From Ensifer sp. Root278 (lineage in GTDB: Bacteria; Pseudomonadota; Alphaproteobacteria; Rhizobiales; Rhizobiaceae), in NCBI RefSeq assembly GCF_001429285.1, contig NZ_LMJJ01000034.1, forward strand, positions 1,159 through 65,158: a DNA stretch of 64,000 nt, read 5' to 3'. Below the pieces are notes generated by a model, which saw nothing but the letters and a program-made list of their open reading frames with translations, did no database searches and was not told where the DNA came from. Shown in pieces: positions 46,613 through 58,722 of this stretch. Position 1 is the stretch's first letter. The number at the start of each line of letters is the position of its first letter. The translations under genes and the position numbers were made by a program.

Positions 46613-47980
46613 TCAGGCGGCCGCCGCCACCACGCGGTTGCGGCCCTCGTGCTTGGCCTGGTAGAGCGCCGTATCCGCGCGCTTCAGCAGAGCCTCGGCC
46701 GTGTCAGCACCCGGCCTGAGCGTCGCTATTCCCATCGACGCCGTTACCTTCAAAACGCCATCCGCCTGCGGAACCGGGAACGGCAGGCTTTCGATAATCA
46801 TGCGCAAGCGCTCGGCGACGCCCGCCGCCATTTCAGCCGACGTATCCGGCATCACGACGACGAATTCCTCTCCGCCGAAGCGGCAGGCAAGATCGGCCCC
46901 GCGCACGGTGGTGCGAATGCGGTTGGCGAACTCCCGCAGCACTTCGTCGCCGGCATCATGGCCGTAGGTATCGTTGACCTGTTTGAAACGGTCGATGTCG
47001 GTCATGCAGATGGAGAGCGGCCGGCCGCGCGCCGCAGCCCGGTCCATCAACAGTTTCAGGTGGGTGTCGAAATAGCGGCGGTTGTGCAAGCCTGTCAGGC
47101 CATCGGTGACGGCAAGTTCGATGGTCTGCTGCACGCTCGAGCGCAGCCTGTCATTGCAATGCTTGCGCCGGATCTGGGTCATGGAGCGGGCAATCAGTTC
47201 ATTGGGATCAACCGGCCGCATCAGATAATCGGTCACGCCGAGATCGAGCGCACGCACCACCATCTCGTCGCTGCCCTGCTCCGCGATCAAGAGGATCGGG
47301 ATGAAGCGCGTCCGCTCCAGCGAGCGCAACTGCGAACACAGCCGCAGGGGATCGTAGTCGTCGAAATTCGCATTGACGATGACCAGGTCGAAGTTGTTCT
47401 CGGCCGCTTCGAAGAGCGCCGCCTGCGGATCGGAAATCACCGAAACATCGGCGATCGGCTTGAGGGCGCGTTGCAGCCGCTCCTGTGACGAGCCACGGCC
47501 ATCGACGAGCAGAACATTGCCCGGCTCGTCCGGACGATCCGCACCGCCGACGTCTTCGAGGCCGATGGTCTGCGCCGTCTGGGCGCGCAGGCGCAATTCA
47601 TCGCTGACATTCTTCAACCGCACCAGGCTCTTCACGCGCGACATTAGCTGGAGATCGTTGACGGGCTTGGTCAGGAAGTCGTCGGCGCCGGCCTTCAGGC
47701 CGCGCACGCGATCCGACGGCTGGTCGAGCGCCGTCACCATGACGACGGGAATATGCGCCGTGCGCGGATTGGCCTTCAGACGTTCGCAGACCTCGAAGCC
47801 ATCGAGGCCGGGCATCATAACGTCGAGAAGCACGAGATCGATGGGCGTCTTCTCGCAAAGCGCCAGCGCCGAATAGCCGTCATTGGCCGTCAGTACATCG
47901 AAATACTCGGCGAGCAGCCGGGCTTCGAGCAACTTCACATTGGCCGGAACATCATCAACGACAAGAATACGCGCAGTCAT
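46613..47980 (-). CDS. pleD: Response regulator/diguanylate cyclase PleD
   Basis: A 455-aa protein with two receiver domains and a GGDEF domain. The first receiver has Asp53 in LLDVMMPGLDGFE as phosphorylation site; the second (about 155-270) is an adaptor. The cyclase domain has GGEEF at 369-373 and the inhibitory site RGAD at 360-363, so product feedback by cyclic di-GMP is expected. It controls the swarmer-to-sessile transition and polarity in alphaproteobacteria. It follows divK by 17 bases on the same strand, forming the conserved divK-pleD operon. Confidence 0.97.
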   Translation of the reverse strand: MTARILVVDDVPANVKLLEARLLAEYFDVLTANDGYSALALCEKTPIDLVLLDVMMPGLDGFEVCERLKANPRTAHIPVVMVTALDQPSDRVRGLKAGADDFLTKPVNDLQLMSRVKSLVRLKNVSDELRLRAQTAQTIGLEDVGGADRPDEPGNVLLVDGRGSSQERLQRALKPIADVSVISDPQAALFEAAENNFDLVIVNANFDDYDPLRLCSQLRSLERTRFIPILLIAEQGSDEMVVRALDLGVTDYLMRPVDPNELIARSMTQIRRKHCNDRLRSSVQQTIELAVTDGLTGLHNRRYFDTHLKLLMDRAAARGRPLSICMTDIDRFKQVNDTYGHDAGDEVLREFANRIRTTVRGADLACRFGGEEFVVVMPDTSAEMAAGVAERLRMIIESLPFPVPQADGVLKVTASMGIATLRPGADTAEALLKRADTALYQAKHEGRNRVVAAAA

Positions 47981-47997
47981 ATCAATTTTCCCGCCGC

Positions 47998-48369
47998 TCA
48001 GGCATCGCCCAGGTAGGTTTTGATCGTTTCTATGAACTTCGGTACGGAAATCGGCTTGGAAACATAGGCTTCGCATCCACCCTGGCGGATCCGTTCCTCG
48101 TCGCCCTTCATCGCAAATGCGGTGACCGCAATGACCGGAATGACGTGAAGCTCGTCATCTTCCTTCAGCCATTTCGTCACTTCCAGACCGGATACTTCCG
48201 GCAACTGGATGTCCATGAGAATGAGATCGGGCCGGTGCTTGCGCGCGAGCTCGAGCGCCTCCATGCCGTTGCGCGTCTGGATCGTCGCGTAGCCGGAAGC
48301 CTCAATCAGGTCGCGGAACAGTTTCATGTTCAGCTCGTTGTCTTCAACAATCATTACCTGTTTGGGCAT
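47998..48369 (-). CDS. divK: Cell-cycle response regulator DivK
   Basis: A 123-aa single-domain response regulator. The start at 48369 gives [20 protein letters not shown], with AAGGGA upstream. Asp53 in [13 protein letters not shown] is the phosphoacceptor, and [11 protein letters not shown] and the Lys in YVSKPIS complete the active site. It relays signals from PleC/DivJ to the CckA-CtrA pathway. First gene of the divK-pleD operon. Confidence 0.97.
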   Translation of the reverse strand: MPKQVMIVEDNELNMKLFRDLIEASGYATIQTRNGMEALELARKHRPDLILMDIQLPEVSGLEVTKWLKEDDELHVIPVIAVTAFAMKGDEERIRQGGCEAYVSKPISVPKFIETIKTYLGDA

Positions 48370-48468
48370 GTCGATCCCTTGCTGTCCATCATCGTCTTGC
48401 AAGTCTCCTCAGGACATTTAACTTGCAGAGCCGACGACTCGACCCATTTCCTCAACTTCAGAGATAGG

Positions 48469-48489
48469 CCTATTTGGTTGAAAAATAGG
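48469..48489. promoter_or_regulatory. AT-rich inverted repeat in divK/DUF3572 divergent region
   Basis: CCTATTT (48469-48475) and AAATAGG (48483-48489) form a perfect 7-bp inverted repeat around a 7-base spacer, 36 bases before the DUF3572 start and 100 bases before divK. It could be an operator or a leader hairpin. Confidence 0.35.
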
Positions 48490-48525
48490 TAACTCCGCAC
48501 GTAAAAACCATACGGGGACGAAGCA

Positions 48526-48795
48526 TTGAAGAGCGCTGACGAAATCGCCACCGACATCCTTGCCTGGCTCGCGGGCGAGCCTGAGCTTCTGTCCCGTTTC
48601 CTGGCATTGACGGGCACCGATCCAACGGCGTTGCGCAATGCCATTGCCGAACCCGGCTTCATGGGCGGTCTCATCGCCTTTCTCATGGACCACGAGCCGA
48701 CGCTGATGGCATTCTGCCAGGCAACCGGCACGGCACCGCAAGATGTCGTGCGCGCCCATGCGGCGCTTTCTGACCATTCGGGTTTTGAGGATTGA
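48526..48795 (+). CDS. DUF3572 protein
   Basis: An 89-aa soluble helical protein starting at a TTG after GGGGACG. Motifs ADEIATDILAWLAGEPELLSRF, LRNAIAEPGFMGGLIAFLMDHE and VRAHAALS fit DUF3572, found next to divK in many rhizobia. Function unknown. The stop overlaps the next start (TTGA). Confidence 0.82.
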   Translation: MKSADEIATDILAWLAGEPELLSRFLALTGTDPTALRNAIAEPGFMGGLIAFLMDHEPTLMAFCQATGTAPQDVVRAHAALSDHSGFED

Positions 48796-49439
48796 GCGTG
48801 CCAGGCACGTCCACAAGCGACCGCATTCAGCTTCGAGAGCGCCCGCTGATCGTCAGTGACGTCGATGAAGTCGTGCTCGAATTCATCAATCCCTTCAAAG
48901 CCTTTCTCGATAGCTGCGGCCACGTGCTGCTGCCCCGATCGTTCCGCCTGACCGGCAACATCATCGATCGCGCGAACGAACAACCGCTGGCGGAGGCGGA
49001 GGTCAAAGCCCTGCTTGATTCCTTCTACGGGACGCAGGATCGCTGGCAGACGCCGGCTGCACAGGTCGTCGAGACTTTGGCTGCTCTGTCGAAGGAAGCG
49101 GACATCGTTTTCCTGACGGCGATGCCGCCGCATCACGCGGCGGTCCGCCGTGCCTTGCTCGACCGGCTTGGCCTTCCCTATCCGCTGCTTGCCTCCGAGG
49201 AACCGAAGGGACCGATCGTCCAAAATTTGCACGGCGGACGCCCGGTTCCGCTGGTCTTCGTGGATGATATTCTTCGCAACCTGCAGTCGGTCCAGCATCA
49301 CACGCCGTCCTGCCTGCTGATCAACCTGATGGTTAACGCGGAGTTTCGCGCCCTTGCCCCAAAGCCGGACGCCGGCATCCGCGCTGTGGCCGACTGGCCG
49401 GAAGCGGCGGCCACCATCCGCGCGCATTTCGAGGGTTAG
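48792..49439 (+). CDS. HAD-like hydrolase
   Basis: A 215-aa protein with haloacid-dehalogenase features. Motif I is VSDVDEVVL (about 21-29), motif II the Thr in FLTAMPP near 109, motif III a Lys in EEPKGPIV near 138, and motif IV FVDDILRNL near 155. A cap segment (about 30-75) follows motif I. TTG at 48792 overlaps the DUF3572 stop; GTG at 48798 is an alternative. Substrate unknown. Confidence 0.78.
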   Translation: MSVPGTSTSDRIQLRERPLIVSDVDEVVLEFINPFKAFLDSCGHVLLPRSFRLTGNIIDRANEQPLAEAEVKALLDSFYGTQDRWQTPAAQVVETLAALSKEADIVFLTAMPPHHAAVRRALLDRLGLPYPLLASEEPKGPIVQNLHGGRPVPLVFVDDILRNLQSVQHHTPSCLLINLMVNAEFRALAPKPDAGIRAVADWPEAAATIRAHFEG

Positions 49440-49456
49440 TTCAGCGCCGGTTCCCA

Positions 49457-50041
49457 TCAGTGCAAATCCAAGCGCATCAGCGGTCTACCATCCTTGCGGC
49501 GCGCCACGACATCGAATCCCGCAGCCTCGAAGACCGTCGTCGCGCCGACCCAAAGGGCGACTGACTTGGACTGTTTGGCACGATCGATCGGACAAGCATC
49601 GAGATGGCGCGCGCCGCCCGCCCTGGCGTGGTCGATCGCGGCGCGCACGAGTTGATGGCTCAAGCCCCTGCCCCGCAGCTTCGACTGCATGAACAGACAG
49701 CTCAGCGCCCAGATCGTCGGATCGGTCGCCTCACGGTCCTCCAACGGTCGCGCGACCGTGCACGGCGAATTGAACTGCGGAACATCCTGGCGCGGACCAA
49801 CCTGAACCCAGGCCACCGGCGTTCCCTCGAAATAGCCGAGGATACCGGGCGACGGCGCGGTATCGATACGAGCCTTGATAAAGGCCCTGCGCTCCCTTGC
49901 CGGCATCGCCGTTCGAACGGAATGCGGCAGGCGCAACGCGGTGCACCAGCAACCGCCATAGGCACCGTTCGGCCCAAAAAGCTGCTCGAAATCCGCCCAA
50001 CTATCTGCCGTGACAGGTGAGAACTGGAGTGTGATTTCCAA
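49457..50041 (-). CDS. GNAT acetyltransferase
   Basis: A 194-aa protein of the GCN5-related type. A TTG start at 50041 follows GGGAGGC. YGGCWCTALRLP near 28 is typical of a cysteine-containing GNAT subfamily; motif A is LFMQSKLRGRGLSHQLV (about 116-132). A possible role is antibiotic or small-molecule acetylation, but the substrate is unknown. It is divergent from dinB across a LexA box. Confidence 0.85.
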   Translation of the reverse strand: MEITLQFSPVTADSWADFEQLFGPNGAYGGCWCTALRLPHSVRTAMPARERRAFIKARIDTAPSPGILGYFEGTPVAWVQVGPRQDVPQFNSPCTVARPLEDREATDPTIWALSCLFMQSKLRGRGLSHQLVRAAIDHARAGGARHLDACPIDRAKQSKSVALWVGATTVFEAAGFDVVARRKDGRPLMRLDLH

Positions 50042-50052
50042 CAGAGCCTCCC

Positions 50053-50102
50053 TTGAGACTCACTAGCGTAGAGCGTAAGGTCGCGATGTTCAATATTTGT
50101 TC
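50053..50102 (+). promoter_or_regulatory. dinB promoter with LexA box
   Basis: TTGAGA (50053-50058), a 17-base spacer and TAAGGT (50076-50081) form a plausible promoter. The LexA box GTTC-AATATTT-GTTC (50088-50102) follows at about the transcription start, five bases before the dinB ATG. It matches the alphaproteobacterial GTTC-N7-GTTC consensus exactly. Confidence 0.75.
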
Positions 50103-50107
50103 CTGAT

Positions 50108-51400
50108 ATGCCCGACAGCGCTGCTCAATCTCCAGGCTTCTGCCGCGACTGCCTCAAGGAACAGGCCGCTAGCGCGCGGCGCTGCACGGCCTGCGGCAGT
50201 CCGCGCCTGCTGCGCCATAGCGAGCTCTACGATCTGACCTTGGCGCATATCGATTGTGACGCCTTCTACGCGTCGATCGAGAAACGCGACGATCCGGAGC
50301 TTGCCGACAAGCCGGTGATCATCGGCGGCGGCAAGCGCGGCGTGGTGTCCACGGCTTGCTACATCGCCCGCATTCACGGCGTGCGCTCGGCAATGCCGAT
50401 GTTCAAGGCGCTGGAGGCCTGCCCGCAGGCCGTGGTCATCAAACCCAACATGGAGAAATATGCGCGCGTCGGCCGCGAGGTGCGGACGCTGATGCAGGAG
50501 TTGACGCCGCTGGTGCAGCCACTGTCGATCGACGAAGCTTTTCTTGAGCTCAAAGGCACCGAGCGACTGCACCACGATCCGCCGGCGCGCACACTCGCGC
50601 GCTTCGCCCGCCGTGTCGAGCAGGAGATCGGTATCACCGTTTCGGTCGGCCTCTCCTATTGCAAGTTCCTCGCCAAGGTAGCTTCCGATCTGCAAAAGCC
50701 GCGCGGCTTTTCCGTCATCGGTCAGACCGAGGCGCTGGAGTTCCTGAGGGAAAAACCGGTCACTCTGATCTGGGGGGTCGGCAAGGCCTTCGCCGCCACC
50801 CTGGAACGCGACGGCGTGCGCACGATCGGGCAATTGCAGACCATGGAGGAAGCCGACCTCATGCGCCGTTATGGCACCATGGGGCAGCGGCTCTATCGGC
50901 TGTCGCGCGGGCTCGACGAGAGGGCGGTCGAAATCGACGGCGAGGCGAAGAGCGTTTCCGCGGAGACGACGTTCAATGACGACATCGCACGCTACGACGA
51001 CCTGGTCACGCACCTTAGGCGCCTGAGCGAGCAGGTGGCCCACCGGCTGCGAAAGTCCGAACTCGCTGGCCAGACCGTCGTTCTGAAGCTCAAAACCACC
51101 GACTTCAAGCTTCGCACCCGCAACCGGCGGCTCGACAGCCCCACCCGGCTCGCCGACCGCATTTTCCGCACCGGGCTTCAGCTTCTGGAGAAAGAGGCGG
51201 ATGGCACGAAATACCGGCTGATCGGGATTGGCGTCAGCGATCTATCCGCCCCGGATCTGGCCGACCCTCCGGACCTTGTCGATCCGGCGGCAACCCGCCG
51301 GGCAGCGGCCGAAGACGCCATGAACAAGCTGCGCGACAAGTTCGGCAAGGAGAGCGTCGAGACCGGCTATACCTTCGGTACCCGGAAACGCGATCACTGA
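50108..51400 (+). CDS. dinB: DNA polymerase IV with N-terminal zinc-ribbon extension
   Basis: A 430-aa Y-family translesion polymerase. The catalytic [12 protein letters not shown] lies at 48-59 and SIDEAFLEL near 139 carries the other acidic residues. A helix-hairpin-helix region (about 215-245) and a little-finger domain (about 270-380) follow. The first 40 residues add two cysteine pairs, C12/C15 and C26/C29, which look like a small zinc ribbon. The C-terminus lacks an obvious beta-clamp pentapeptide. A LexA box directly upstream indicates SOS induction. Confidence 0.94.
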   Translation: MPDSAAQSPGFCRDCLKEQAASARRCTACGSPRLLRHSELYDLTLAHIDCDAFYASIEKRDDPELADKPVIIGGGKRGVVSTACYIARIHGVRSAMPMFKALEACPQAVVIKPNMEKYARVGREVRTLMQELTPLVQPLSIDEAFLELKGTERLHHDPPARTLARFARRVEQEIGITVSVGLSYCKFLAKVASDLQKPRGFSVIGQTEALEFLREKPVTLIWGVGKAFAATLERDGVRTIGQLQTMEEADLMRRYGTMGQRLYRLSRGLDERAVEIDGEAKSVSAETTFNDDIARYDDLVTHLRRLSEQVAHRLRKSELAGQTVVLKLKTTDFKLRTRNRRLDSPTRLADRIFRTGLQLLEKEADGTKYRLIGIGVSDLSAPDLADPPDLVDPAATRRAAAEDAMNKLRDKFGKESVETGYTFGTRKRDH

Positions 51401-51513
51401 ACGTAAACGTGCGGCGATCACGCAACCTTGATGTGGCCGACACACGGACTGGATGAATTCCTTAAAGATTGCCGGCTAGGCTCGTTCGCCAAGTCACGTG
51501 TTGGGTTGAGTGT

Positions 51514-52743
51514 ATGGTATCGCGTTTCGCTCTCACCGCCAGCTTCGTCGCTCTGCTTTTGTCGCCGGCCACCGGCTTTGCAGGCAGTCGCGGGCCGCTG
51601 CAAATCATTGTCTCAAAAGACCAGCAATCGCTCGTCGTCTATGACGGCGACGCCGTGATTGCGACGTCACCGGTGTCGACCGGCAAGGCCGGCCATGCGA
51701 CGCCGACCGGAATCTTCTCTATCCTCGAAAAGCGACGCCATCATAAGTCGAACATCTATTCGAACGCGCCGATGCCGTTCATGCAGCGGCTCACCTGGTC
51801 TGGTATTGCGCTGCACGGCTCCAAACATGTGCCCGACTACCCCGCGTCGCATGGCTGCGTGCGCCTGCCGAGCGCTTTCGCCGCGTCGCTCTACAAGATG
51901 ACCGAGCGCGGCGTGCATGTGCTGATCTCGGACCGGCAGATATCGCCCGCAGAGGTTAAAAGCGCCCTCCTCTTCCGTCCGGTTCCGGTAGATATCCAGC
52001 CGCCGCTATCCGATGTTCCGCTCAGACCGGCGATCAGCCAGGCCGGAGATACGCCGGTGGAAGTGGCGATGAGAGAGCCGACCGGCGGTGCCGGCACCTC
52101 CAGATCCATGGAAGAACCGATCCGCATCCTGATCACGCGCAGCGACGCGCGCGACACCATGCGCGAGGTTCAAACCTCGTTGGAATTCCTCGGATACGCG
52201 CCCGGCTCGATCGACGGCCATGCGGGCACGGCAACCATTGCGGCGCTCCGCGCCTTCCAGACGGGCGAAGGTCTCGAGAGCGATGGCAAGCTGACGCCGG
52301 AACTGACCGACAAGCTCCTGCGTAAGGCCGGCCGAACGCCGCCGCAGAACGGCAAGATCCTCGTGCGGCAAGGTTTCAAGCCGCTTTTCGAAGCCGGCCT
52401 CACCATCGACAAACCGGAAGAGGCCCTTGGGACGCATTTCCTCCAGTTCCGGCACAATGAAGAAGAAGGCGCCGAAGGCAAATGGTTCGGCGTTTCGCTT
52501 GAAAACCACCTGCCCGCCTCGATGAAGAAGCGGCTCGGCATTTCCATTGAGGCCGACCCCTTCGCTTATAACGGCATACAGCGCACGCTGGCGCGAATGA
52601 CGATATCCGACGACGTTCGCAAGCGGGTTGAAGGACTGCTGGCTGAGGGCTCGTCGCTCTCGATCGCCGACACGGAAAGCGGGCTGGAGACTGGCCAGGG
52701 CACCGATTTCATCACCGTCACCCGATCGCGTCCCGGTGACTGA
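51514..52743 (+). CDS. L,D-transpeptidase with peptidoglycan-binding domain
   Basis: A 409-aa exported protein. A signal peptide (1-24) is followed by a YkuD domain (about 29-155) with the active site in ALHGSKHVPDYPASHGCVRL, whose cysteine is the nucleophile. A linker and a PG_binding_1 domain (about 212-275, SLEFLGYAPGSIDGHAGTAT) follow. The C-terminal 130 residues are unassigned. It probably makes 3-3 cross-links in the cell wall or attaches proteins to it. Confidence 0.9.
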   Translation: MVSRFALTASFVALLLSPATGFAGSRGPLQIIVSKDQQSLVVYDGDAVIATSPVSTGKAGHATPTGIFSILEKRRHHKSNIYSNAPMPFMQRLTWSGIALHGSKHVPDYPASHGCVRLPSAFAASLYKMTERGVHVLISDRQISPAEVKSALLFRPVPVDIQPPLSDVPLRPAISQAGDTPVEVAMREPTGGAGTSRSMEEPIRILITRSDARDTMREVQTSLEFLGYAPGSIDGHAGTATIAALRAFQTGEGLESDGKLTPELTDKLLRKAGRTPPQNGKILVRQGFKPLFEAGLTIDKPEEALGTHFLQFRHNEEEGAEGKWFGVSLENHLPASMKKRLGISIEADPFAYNGIQRTLARMTISDDVRKRVEGLLAEGSSLSIADTESGLETGQGTDFITVTRSRPGD

Positions 52744-52759
52744 TCCCGAGCAACCGCAG

Positions 52760-52780
52760 GAAAGCACAATGTGCGCTTTC
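52760..52780. terminator. Hairpin between convergent L,D-transpeptidase and dnaE
   Basis: GAAAGC (52760-52765) pairs with GCTTTC (52775-52780), extended by imperfect pairs, in the 109-base convergent gap. A weak terminator candidate. Confidence 0.35.
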
Positions 52781-52852
52781 TGTCCCAGCTGCCCACCCTC
52801 AAGGTGATCGGTGTGATTTCTTCGCTTCGAACGAAACGGAGAAGTCCGCCGA

Positions 52853-56350
<3,498 letters not shown>

Positions 56351-56492
56351 TATTCGCACCCTGATTCCTGTCTGGTCGGCAGGATATCCCGTTTATCACC
56401 CGACATGTCCAGTTTCACCTGACACGTCGTCCCCCTTATTCAATCCAGGGGGCGCATTTCGGGAGGTGCTTGAGAGGAAATATCGACGCTCC

Positions 56493-56579
56493 TCAGAGGC
56501 CGAGCGCGATGAAAGAGATGCTTGCGATGAACAGGCTCATCGAAGCGAAGGCGGCGAGGTCACGAACAAAATCAGTCAT
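56493..56579 (-). CDS. SOS-controlled 28-aa membrane peptide
   Basis: A tiny gene not otherwise listed. The ATG at 56579 is preceded by AAGGAG (56587-56592) with a perfect 7-base spacer. The 28 codons encode a charged N-terminus MTDFVRDLAAF and a hydrophobic helix from about residue 9 to 28 ending ALGL, so a single-pass inner-membrane peptide is expected. A LexA box lies inside its promoter spacer at 56613-56627. SidA of Caulobacter, a 29-aa SOS-induced membrane peptide that blocks division, has the same size, topology and control. Homology is not shown; the role is inferred. Confidence 0.68.
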   Translation of the reverse strand: MTDFVRDLAAFASMSLFIASISFIALGL

Positions 56580-56607
56580 AACATGGCTCCTTTTCCGTTA
56601 TGTTTTT

Positions 56608-56636
56608 ACTTTGTTCTATTTTTGTTCACGCGTCAA
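56608..56636 (-). promoter_or_regulatory. LexA box within promoter of the 28-aa peptide gene
   Basis: On the minus strand TTGACG (56631-56636) and CAAAGT (56608-56613) are 17 bases apart. The box GAAC-AAAAATA-GAAC (56613-56627) fills the spacer. LexA bound here would block RNA polymerase. The leader would be about 20 bases, placing the Shine-Dalgarno at 56587-56592 correctly. A CtrA-like TTAACCAT lies further upstream (56662-56669). Confidence 0.72.
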
Positions 56637-56764
56637 GCCGAGCACAGACGTTCTGTTGACGATGGTTAACACGGCAGTCGAATGCAGGTTAACTGCCAGG
56701 AAGCCGCTTGAGGAAAGCGCCGCGCCCGCATATCAAGAGGAACAACCAAGCGGAGCGTTCCGAC

Positions 56765-57337
56765 ATGCATGCACGCCTGATTCTGCCATTGCTGTTTCTG
56801 GTTCCGGCCGTCGCCTCCGCGGCCGAAACGATCGACCCTGCCCGCATCGTCTCCGCGGCGACCGGCGACTGGAACAAGGACGGTGACGCGGACCTCGCCC
56901 TGATCGTGCGCCCCGCAGATGGAAGCGACGATGACAACGGTGTCTATCTCTATCTGACCGGTGAGAATGGCGCTCTTGAGCTGAAGGCGGCGATCCCGAA
57001 CAAGATTTGGGGCGACTTTGACTTTGCCGGACAGGCGCCGTGGGTCGAGGCGCTGCCGAGCGGTTCTTTGCTCATCTCCAGCCACAACGATTCCATCGGA
57101 CGTGACCGCTGGGAACAGAAACTGACGGTCGCCTACCGCAATTTCGAGTTCGTGGTCGCCGGCTATACCTACTCATCCTACGATACACTCGATCTAGACA
57201 ACACGTTGAAGTGCGACCTCAACGTTCTGACAGGCAAGGGCAAATCCAACGACAAGGCCATAGCCACCAAGGGCGAACTCGTCCTGCTCAAGGACTGGAA
57301 CGACGATCGCGGCCAGAAGGCTTGCGGCGTTCAGTAA
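56765..57337 (+). CDS. Exported protein with FG-GAP/EF-hand-like motif
   Basis: A 190-aa protein. The ATG at 56765 starts a signal peptide (about 1-19, ending ASA). The mature part begins with GDWNKDGDADLALIV, an FG-GAP/VCBS-like calcium-binding loop, and has further beta segments such as NGVYLYLTG. Two cysteines (near 160 and the C-terminus) may pair. The role is unknown; calcium binding is inferred from the loop. It is divergent from the 28-aa gene. Confidence 0.72.
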   Translation: MHARLILPLLFLVPAVASAAETIDPARIVSAATGDWNKDGDADLALIVRPADGSDDDNGVYLYLTGENGALELKAAIPNKIWGDFDFAGQAPWVEALPSGSLLISSHNDSIGRDRWEQKLTVAYRNFEFVVAGYTYSSYDTLDLDNTLKCDLNVLTGKGKSNDKAIATKGELVLLKDWNDDRGQKACGVQ

Positions 57338-57347
57338 TCAGGTGATT

Positions 57348-57362
57348 GTTCTCTATTTGTTC
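57348..57362 (+). promoter_or_regulatory. LexA box upstream of the DUF5680 gene
   Basis: GTTC-TCTATTT-GTTC fits the alphaproteobacterial LexA consensus exactly and lies 54 bases before the DUF5680 start. Its AT-rich spacer resembles those of the two other boxes in the window (TxTTT pattern before the second GTTC). Confidence 0.68.
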
Positions 57363-57416
57363 TTTACAGCCAACACGGACCACGGCATCCTCGGCCAGAA
57401 CATATGAGGAACCCAC

Positions 57417-57884
57417 ATGGCCGCGCTCGAACAACTGAAGGACTTTATCGTCGAAGCCAAATCGAAAACCTATGTCGGCGGCGGCGAGCCGCGGCCTTCC
57501 TCTCGCCAAGGCTCCCATGACATCGGCTACGAAACGGGCAGTTGGCGCTATCTCGACAGCTATTTCGGCGGAACCGATTTTGCAGGACAGGAAACAGTCT
57601 GGCAGGATGGCGAACCGCGCTGGGCGATGAACTACTTCGGCCGGATTATGCGCCCCGAGCTCATAACTGGAGAGAAGGCAGGCCTGGTAATCAAGGCTGC
57701 CCTACAGGCGATGTATCGTGAGAAGCGGCACTTCCTCGGCGGCATGGAGTTTCGGCATGCGCATGGCTACTACATCGATAGCAGCCGCGGCGACACCGAA
57801 CATTTTTCCGGTCATGAGGTCATCTTCGTCGATGGCGAGGAAGCTTACGAACTCGACTACCGCGGCGGCCTGATCCGGCGTTAG
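57417..57884 (+). CDS. DUF5680 protein, probably damage-inducible
   Basis: A 155-aa soluble protein matching DUF5680: LKDFIVEAKSKTYVGGG, SHDIGYETGSWRYLDSYFGGTDFAGQE, VWQDGEPRWAMNYFGR and a C-terminal YELDYRGGLI. The domain is also found fused to helix-turn-helix regulators in Firmicutes; here it stands alone. AGGAACCCAC precedes the ATG. The LexA box at 57348-57362 suggests SOS induction. Function unknown. Confidence 0.82.
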   Translation: MAALEQLKDFIVEAKSKTYVGGGEPRPSSRQGSHDIGYETGSWRYLDSYFGGTDFAGQETVWQDGEPRWAMNYFGRIMRPELITGEKAGLVIKAALQAMYREKRHFLGGMEFRHAHGYYIDSSRGDTEHFSGHEVIFVDGEEAYELDYRGGLIRR

Positions 57885-58019
57885 GAGCGACGCCAGAAGA
57901 CGCGCACGCCGCGCCCAGGGCGGTCTGGGACTGAACTGTGAGACGTTTCTTCCGCGCTGGCCAAAGACAGTTGGAGGCAACGGCGCTGGGCGATCAACGC
58001 GCCCGCGCGGCCGGCGCCA

Positions 58020-58706
58020 TCAGTTCATCTCGACGACCTTGCCGTCCTCGATCGTCACGCGCCGATCCATCAGCCCGGCGAGTTCATGATTGTGCGTGGC
58101 GATCAGGGCTGCGAGGCCCGACTGGCGCGCGAGCGCCTCCAGCGCTTCAAAGACATAGCCGGCGGTTTCCGGATCGAGATTGCCTGTCGGCTCGTCCGCA
58201 AGAAGCACGAGCGGCGCGTTGGCGACGGCGCGCGCGATTGCGACGCGCTGCTGCTCGCCGCCGGAGAGCTCCGTCGGGCGATGATCGGCACGGTGACCGA
58301 TGCGCATGTAGTCGAGCAGCGCCCTTGCCCGATCGGCGGCCTCAGCCTTGGGCAAGCCGGCGATCAGTTGTGGCATCATGATGTTCTCAAGTGCCGAGAA
58401 CTCGGGAAGCAGATGGTGAAACTGGTAGACGAAGCCGATCTCGTTGCGGCGGATCGCCGTGCGCCGATCGTCGTTGAGGCCACCACAGGAGACGCCGTTG
58501 ACCAGCACTTCGCCGCCATCCGGGCGCTCCAGCAGTCCGGCGACATGCAGGAGCGTCGACTTGCCGGTGCCCGACGGCGCGACCAGCGCAACCGTCTCGC
58601 CACTTCTCAGGGTAAAATCCGCACCCTTGAGGATGGACAGGAACGTTTCGCCTTCCCCGTAGTGTCGCTCGACGCCGGAAAGCTGCAGTGCCACGCGCGC
58701 ATTCAT
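58020..58706 (-). CDS. lolD: Lipoprotein-releasing system ATPase LolD
   Basis: A 228-aa ABC ATPase that powers release of outer-membrane lipoproteins with LolC/E. Walker A is APSGTGKST near 43, the LolD-type [18 protein letters not shown] lies near 92, the signature is [14 protein letters not shown] near 143 and Walker B is [13 protein letters not shown] near 163. It is 16 bases after lolC in the proS-lolC-lolD operon. Confidence 0.95.
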   Translation of the reverse strand: MNARVALQLSGVERHYGEGETFLSILKGADFTLRSGETVALVAPSGTGKSTLLHVAGLLERPDGGEVLVNGVSCGGLNDDRRTAIRRNEIGFVYQFHHLLPEFSALENIMMPQLIAGLPKAEAADRARALLDYMRIGHRADHRPTELSGGEQQRVAIARAVANAPLVLLADEPTGNLDPETAGYVFEALEALARQSGLAALIATHNHELAGLMDRRVTIEDGKVVEMN

Positions 58707-58722
58707 TCAGTTGATGTCCTTG

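Noticed and set aside
56470-56886. A 138-codon plus-strand frame across the SOS promoter region
   Set aside because: It crosses promoters and the start of the exported FG-GAP-like gene in another frame, with no start signal. The minus-strand 28-aa gene has far better signals.
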